DNA of 64,000 bases from assembly GCA_963625685.1 (NCBI GenBank), contig CAVFTR010000003.1, forward strand, positions 62,001 to 126,000. Reading direction: 5' to 3'. The notes under the pieces were generated by a model. The model did no database searches. It had not been told where the DNA came from and worked only from the letters and a program-made list of their open reading frames with translations. Below are positions 60,974-64,000 of this stretch, in pieces (within the stretch, counting starts at the first letter, position 1; each line of letters starts with the position of its first letter). The translations under genes were made by a program, and so were the position numbers. Source of the DNA: F23-B02 sp963625685 (GTDB lineage Bacteria; Bacillota; Clostridia; Oscillospirales; Oscillospiraceae).

Positions 60974-61534
60974 TTAAAATCTGAATTCACTGTCGTATCG
61001 GGGCCTCACACCTGTGACTTTTGGTTCTGTTATATTCTTTATTTTGTTCACCGGAATTATCCTATCCGATATTATATTATTATAGGTATTCTGAAAATCC
61101 TGTGATGAGGTGCTTTCAATATCCTTTGAGCAGTTAGCTTCAGTATCCTCCGTTTTTACTGAGTATGTAGACTCTTCAGTAAGCTTTGCACTGTTATAGA
61201 TAGCGTCATAGTCTATTATGATTTTGCCTTCTTCGTGGATGATCCAGCCCTTTTCCACAAGGGCGCTGCGCGCCTTCTTATATGTTTCCTCTGTCATCCC
61301 ACAGCGGTCGCAGACTGTTTTTGTAGCAACAGAGAATGTTCCATCATCCGCGTTGCCTGTAAGAAACAGCATGAGTTTTAACTGAGCTCCGCACTTGCCT
61401 CCGATGTTCTGAAAGATAATATTCTCAAGCTCAATTGATCTTATGGCCTTGCCCTTGCCATACTTTTGGCTGGAGCGATTTTTTTCACCTTTCTTTAAAA
61501 GAACAGGAGCCTGTGAATAGTTGTTGTTTGGCAT
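60974..61534 (-). CDS. Winged-helix DNA-binding protein of the element
   Basis: A 186-residue protein. Residues about 35-105 form a winged HTH (GGKCGAQLKLMLFLTGNADD, VCDRCGMTEETYKKARSALV, EKGWIIHEEGKIIIDYDAIY); the C-terminal third is low-complexity and polar. Such proteins occur as replication or control proteins in mobile elements. Start at 61534 after GGAGG; the longer frame has no site. Confidence 0.8.
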   Translation of the reverse strand: MPNNNYSQAPVLLKKGEKNRSSQKYGKGKAIRSIELENIIFQNIGGKCGAQLKLMLFLTGNADDGTFSVATKTVCDRCGMTEETYKKARSALVEKGWIIHEEGKIIIDYDAIYNSAKLTEESTYSVKTEDTEANCSKDIESTSSQDFQNTYNNIISDRIIPVNKIKNITEPKVTGVRPRYDSEFRF

Positions 61535-61601
61535 TGTTGACCTCCATTGTATTGTGAAATTTGTAATAGATTGATTAACGCAAATTGACCATGTTTTTGG
61601 G

Positions 61602-62018
61602 TTATGCGGCAACAGTGATGCACTGATCTGCTGCGGAGCTCTCATCTTTAATACCGTAACTGCTGACTTCGGGATACTGGGTAAGGAACCACTTTTTAAT
61701 AACTGGGTATCTGTAAGCACTTGAGTGGCATTTGGATATTTCGATCATCTCTTCAAGCCTTTCGAGATTTACACGATCATTTGAAGCGCTTCTTTTAGAA
61801 ATGTAATCACGCATGTAGTCGTATGTGAGCCCCTTGTAGCACTCTTTTGCGGTGTTGCGCCGGATCTTACGAGTGACAACTACATAATCGGGGTAGTCCC
61901 TGCGGACGCTTTGAAGCATTGAGTATTCAGGATTACGGACATTTTCAGCAAGCTTTGAAAAAGTTCTGTCCATAACAATCAAGCGAGATTCGTGATTAAG
62001 ACGAATTGTGTTCTTCAT
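61602..62018 (-). CDS. Element protein, paralogue of the gene at 62038
   Basis: A 138-residue protein with no recognised domain. Shares with the next gene VRRDYPDY (versus ARRDYPSF) and IKKWFLTQYPEV (versus VKSWFLSQFPEL) in the same order, so the two arose by duplication. GGGGAGG precedes the ATG. Confidence 0.75.
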   Translation of the reverse strand: MKNTIRLNHESRLIVMDRTFSKLAENVRNPEYSMLQSVRRDYPDYVVVTRKIRRNTAKECYKGLTYDYMRDYISKRSASNDRVNLERLEEMIEISKCHSSAYRYPVIKKWFLTQYPEVSSYGIKDESSAADQCITVAA

Positions 62019-62037
62019 TTTTTCGGCCTCCCCTTAT

Positions 62038-62430
62038 TTATGCAGCTGCGCCACAAAGAATAGCCTGAGTTTTTTTGTTGTGCTCTGCGCGAGCTTTCTT
62101 GAGTTCAGGGAACTGAGAGAGGAACCAACTTTTCACTTCAAAGAAGGAAGCTGATTTTATATACTCGTCAGTATTTTTGCCAGTCAAGAAAGCGAAGTCG
62201 CTCTTCTGCTTGTCCGAACCGTTCTTTTCAACGTAATCGGAGATTTCATTCAGTGTGAGCTTTGCAAAGGCGGCCTTGCTGCGCTTGGACTTGATTTCTG
62301 CTGTGCGGAAGCTGGGGTAATCTCTGCGTGCCGCCTGAAGTGCATTGTACATCTGAGTGCCGAACTTGCGTGCTTCCTTCATCTCTGCGGCGGTCAGCTC
62401 AATGGTCATTTTCTTTTCGTTAATAGTCAT
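62038..62430 (-). CDS. Element protein, paralogue of the gene at 61602
   Basis: A 130-residue protein. Start at 62430 (MTINEKKMTIEL) with AAAAGGAG. It shows the paired motifs ARRDYPSF and VKSWFLSQFPEL also seen in the gene that follows. Unknown function; first gene of the leftward module. Confidence 0.75.
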   Translation of the reverse strand: MTINEKKMTIELTAAEMKEARKFGTQMYNALQAARRDYPSFRTAEIKSKRSKAAFAKLTLNEISDYVEKNGSDKQKSDFAFLTGKNTDEYIKSASFFEVKSWFLSQFPELKKARAEHNKKTQAILCGAAA

Positions 62431-62508
62431 AATGTTTCTCCTTTTCTCGTGTTGGTCACGACCCAAATTATTCTTTTTGAGCTTTTCTCTTGCTCATCTT
62501 GTGTCTTA

Positions 62509-62517
62509 ATTATAGCA
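62509..62517 (-). promoter_or_regulatory. Extended -10 promoter of the leftward element module
   Basis: TGCTATAAT on the minus strand about 80 bp before the gene start. The rest of the gap to 62799 is AT-rich with no gene; a GAAGCGG/CCGCTTC hairpin (62777-62800) abuts the right repeat. Confidence 0.5.
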
Positions 62518-62799
62518 GAGCGGGAGCCTGCATCTGTCGTTTTAATGGAACATGTACTGAGAAGTTAAATTAACGAATAAATGATGTTTCAAAGATGCTG
62601 GGGCAGAGTTAAAAGATGCAGAAAAAATATTTTAAATATGACAAAAGTCAGTTGGTTTCGAGCTTGATTTCGGCAATCTGATTTGCTAATATTTACTCAC
62701 AAATCAGAAATACCTACTGACAAAGAGCGCTTGAAGCAACTGACAATGCAACAGATTTTTTAGTGTCGAACCAACAGAAGCGGATGCTTGCAGCCGCTT

Positions 62800-62887
62800 C
62801 ATCAAAGGCAAGCCGACCAACTCCGAATTCATCGCCATGATCGCCGACTGCCTTTCCCTGCGCCAAAAGCAGGGCATAATGCGGTGA
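62800..62887 (+). pseudogene. Duplicated 3' end of spo0A
   Basis: Encodes the last 28 residues of Spo0A (KGKPTNSEFIAMIADCLSLR and on to the stop) without start or body. It is the right-hand attachment-site copy, not an expressed gene. Confidence 0.85.
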
Positions 62888-63058
62888 AAACACAGCAAAA
62901 TCAAGGCTTTGCCGGATGGAGGAATATGGCGCGGAAGCGACGAATAAGCTGAACGCGCTATGAATTTCCCCTCCGCATAGCAACCTATCATTGAGCTCAT
63001 AGCAACGAACGCTCCCTGTCAGTTGGGTATCCTGAACCAACCGACGGGGAGTGTTTTT

Positions 63059-63155
63059 ATGAGCAATTTCAGTTTGGATTATTGCATTGATGAGTTTATG
63101 ATCTACTGCCGCAGCCGTGATCTTCGGCGGCGAACGCTGGACAGCTATGAGCATA
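63059..63155 (+). pseudogene. Truncated tyrosine integrase copy
   Basis: The first 32 codons of int with its ribosome site (MSNFSLDYCIDEFMIYCRSR), one replacement (Gly to Asp), then cut off and joined to the CRISPR array. Confidence 0.85.
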
Positions 63156-63163
63156 TTATCTCC

Positions 63164-63727
63164 ATTTCTACTCACGCCCCTGCGTGAGGGGCGACCGGTG
63201 CGCAGCCTTCGTTTTCAGCTGATCTGATATATTTCTACTCACGCCCCTGCGTGAGGGGCGACCGTTGACGACTTGGCCGCGCTGGATTCTTTTATTCTCA
63301 TTTCTACTCACGCCCCTGCGTGAGGGGCGACCGCCCGCGCTGCCCGGTATATCAACATCGAAATATTTCTACTCACGCCCCTGCGTGAGGGGCGACGACA
63401 CACTTTGCGCACCATGCGAGGATGGCGAAATTTCTACTCACGCCCCTGCGTGAGGGGCGACTAGGCGAGGATGTGTTCGTGTTTCCACGCTGCGAGGGAT
63501 TTCTACTCACGCCCCTGCGTGAGGGGCGACTTGAATAGCCAAAAGGAGAAAATACATAGACATGATTTCTACTCACGCCCCTGCGTGAGGGGCGACTAAT
63601 GCCGTTGTCGCCGCCGCGCTTCAGGCAAAATTTCTACTCACGCCCCTGCGTGAGGGGCGACATTTCATTATCAAGTCCGTCGAGCAATCGGAGCAATTTC
63701 TACTCACGCCCCTGCGTGAGGGGCGAC
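63164..63727 (-). CRISPR. CRISPR array, type I-C-like, 9 repeats and 8 spacers
   Basis: Nine identical 32-bp repeats start at 63164, 63231, 63300, 63365, 63430, 63499, 63565, 63630 and 63696. Spacers are 35, 37, 33, 33, 37, 34, 33 and 34 bp. On the minus strand the repeat begins GTCGCCCCTCACG and ends GTGAGTAGAAAT, with a CGCCCC/GGGGCG stem: the type I-C pattern. With cas2 on the right in the same direction, transcription runs leftward from a leader at 63728-63896, so the newest spacer is the rightmost. No spacer visibly matches this window. Confidence 0.97.
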
Positions 63728-63896
63728 AGCAATTTTTCACAAAATCCATTTCGGGTTTTATAGCAAATTGCTGAAAATTCACGCAGTTTTGGAATCATAT
63801 CTCAACTGGATCGATTTCGAAACCTACAAAACCGTGTGAATTGCGGAGATTATATGCACCAACCTAACGCAAAATTATGAATGGGAGAGGTCGGCG
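63728..63896 (-). promoter_or_regulatory. CRISPR leader region
   Basis: 169 bp between cas2 and the array, AT-rich and without an ORF. An AGCAATTT/AAATTGCT inverted repeat lies next to the first leader-side repeat (63728-63773). Confidence 0.6.
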
Positions 63897-64000
63897 CTAA
63901 AAGATTAAAGCGCTTCCGGCTTCAACAAGCGGCTTGCGGCCCATGGTTTCAATCCGCTTCTCGTAGGAATTGCCGAGACGATAGAAGCGAACAGAATCCT
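63897..64000 (-). CDS. cas2: Cas2 endoribonuclease-like adaptation protein, C-terminal part
   Basis: The last 33 residues before a TAG stop read DSVRFYRLGNSYEKRI, then ETMGRKPLVEAGSALIF, matching the end of type I-C Cas2 (DSLRFYxLG..R.E..G.KP....LI). Cas2 bridges the Cas1 dimers during spacer integration. In type I-C loci cas2 is the last gene before the array, as here; the rest should lie to the right of the window. Confidence 0.85.
   Translation of the reverse strand, partial: DSVRFYRLGNSYEKRIETMGRKPLVEAGSALIF

Larger units (their letters stand above)
62800..63155 (+). repeat. Right copy of the 356-bp direct repeat
   Basis: Same sequence as 50391-50746 at a fixed offset of 12,409 (about four substitutions). 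It starts in the 3' end of spo0A and stops inside int, eight bases before the first CRISPR repeat. Its presence past a bare attachment core shows that a second, related element once had its left end here. Confidence 0.85.

Noticed and set aside
50391..63155. Composite transposon flanked by insertion sequences
   Set aside because: The direct repeats contain parts of spo0A and an integrase, with no transposase and no terminal inverted repeats.
62704..63175. Minus-strand frames inside the right direct repeat, also present in the left copy
   Set aside because: Antisense to spo0A and int ends; duplicated only because the repeat is duplicated.
63265..63576. Short frames across CRISPR repeats
   Set aside because: Made of repeat sequence in different frames; not genes.

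Overview
The window looks like chromosome from a spore-forming, high-GC member of the Clostridia, probably Oscillospiraceae-like gut bacteria. The evidence is gene content: spo0A, sigG, spoVAD/spoVAE, spmA/spmB, dpaA/dpaB and an AbrB regulator, together with a Na+-type V-ATPase, an aquaglyceroporin/glycerol kinase pair and many lipoproteins with clostridial signal peptides. No rRNA or tRNA gene was seen.

Layout. 0-2.5 kb (minus): a lipoprotein start, an FMN-dependent alpha-hydroxy-acid oxidase with a small partner, and a PflX-type radical SAM protein. 2.6-8.1 kb (plus): trmL, then a lower-glycolysis operon pgk-tpiA-gpmI-eno. 8.1-11.9 kb: nitrilase, small lipoprotein, spoVAD-spoVAE and an E2-like acyltransferase. 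12.0-21.0 kb (plus): a nine-gene V-ATPase operon preceded by a palindromic promoter and a compact structured leader; subunit K keeps the Na+ ligands. 21.0-24.0 kb: a PNPOx-like protein and an HxlR regulator with look-alike promoters, a hairpin array, and an NSS Na+-coupled transporter. 24.2-28.2 kb (minus): an amino-acid ABC operon with a DapF-fold racemase and a second binding protein that reads as a circular permutation. 28.4-33.8 kb (minus): HAD phosphatase, glycerol-1-phosphate dehydrogenase, glpF, glpK and a TetR regulator. 34-45.2 kb: galE, DUF1846, DUF2798, dpaBA, thyA-folA, a PrsA-like foldase, a phosphoesterase, three small clustered genes, abrB, spmAB. 45.2-50.5 kb: sigG, a candidate small RNA, a GntR regulator, aspartate kinase, a PheB-like ACT protein, a DMT transporter and spo0A, whose receiver domain lacks two normally conserved residues.

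50.4-63.2 kb is an integrated element at the 3' end of spo0A. It opens with a tyrosine integrase and is bounded by a 356-bp direct repeat (spo0A 3' end plus the start of int; offset 12,409 bp). Its cargo is an XRE+WYL regulator pair diverging from a four-gene operon: an SPFH protein with zinc ribbons, a four-helix membrane protein, an HTH-like protein with a hydrophobic tail, and a 1010-residue zinc ribbon-TIR-TM-RCC1-repeat protein. This looks like a regulated, membrane-linked immune operon and is the best candidate for an undescribed system. The right part holds a serine recombinase and a phage-like module with a two-operator divergent switch. Beyond the right repeat, where a truncated int copy ends, a type I-C-like CRISPR array (9 repeats, 8 spacers) begins almost at once, followed by a leader and the 3' end of cas2 at the window edge, so the other cas genes should lie to the right.
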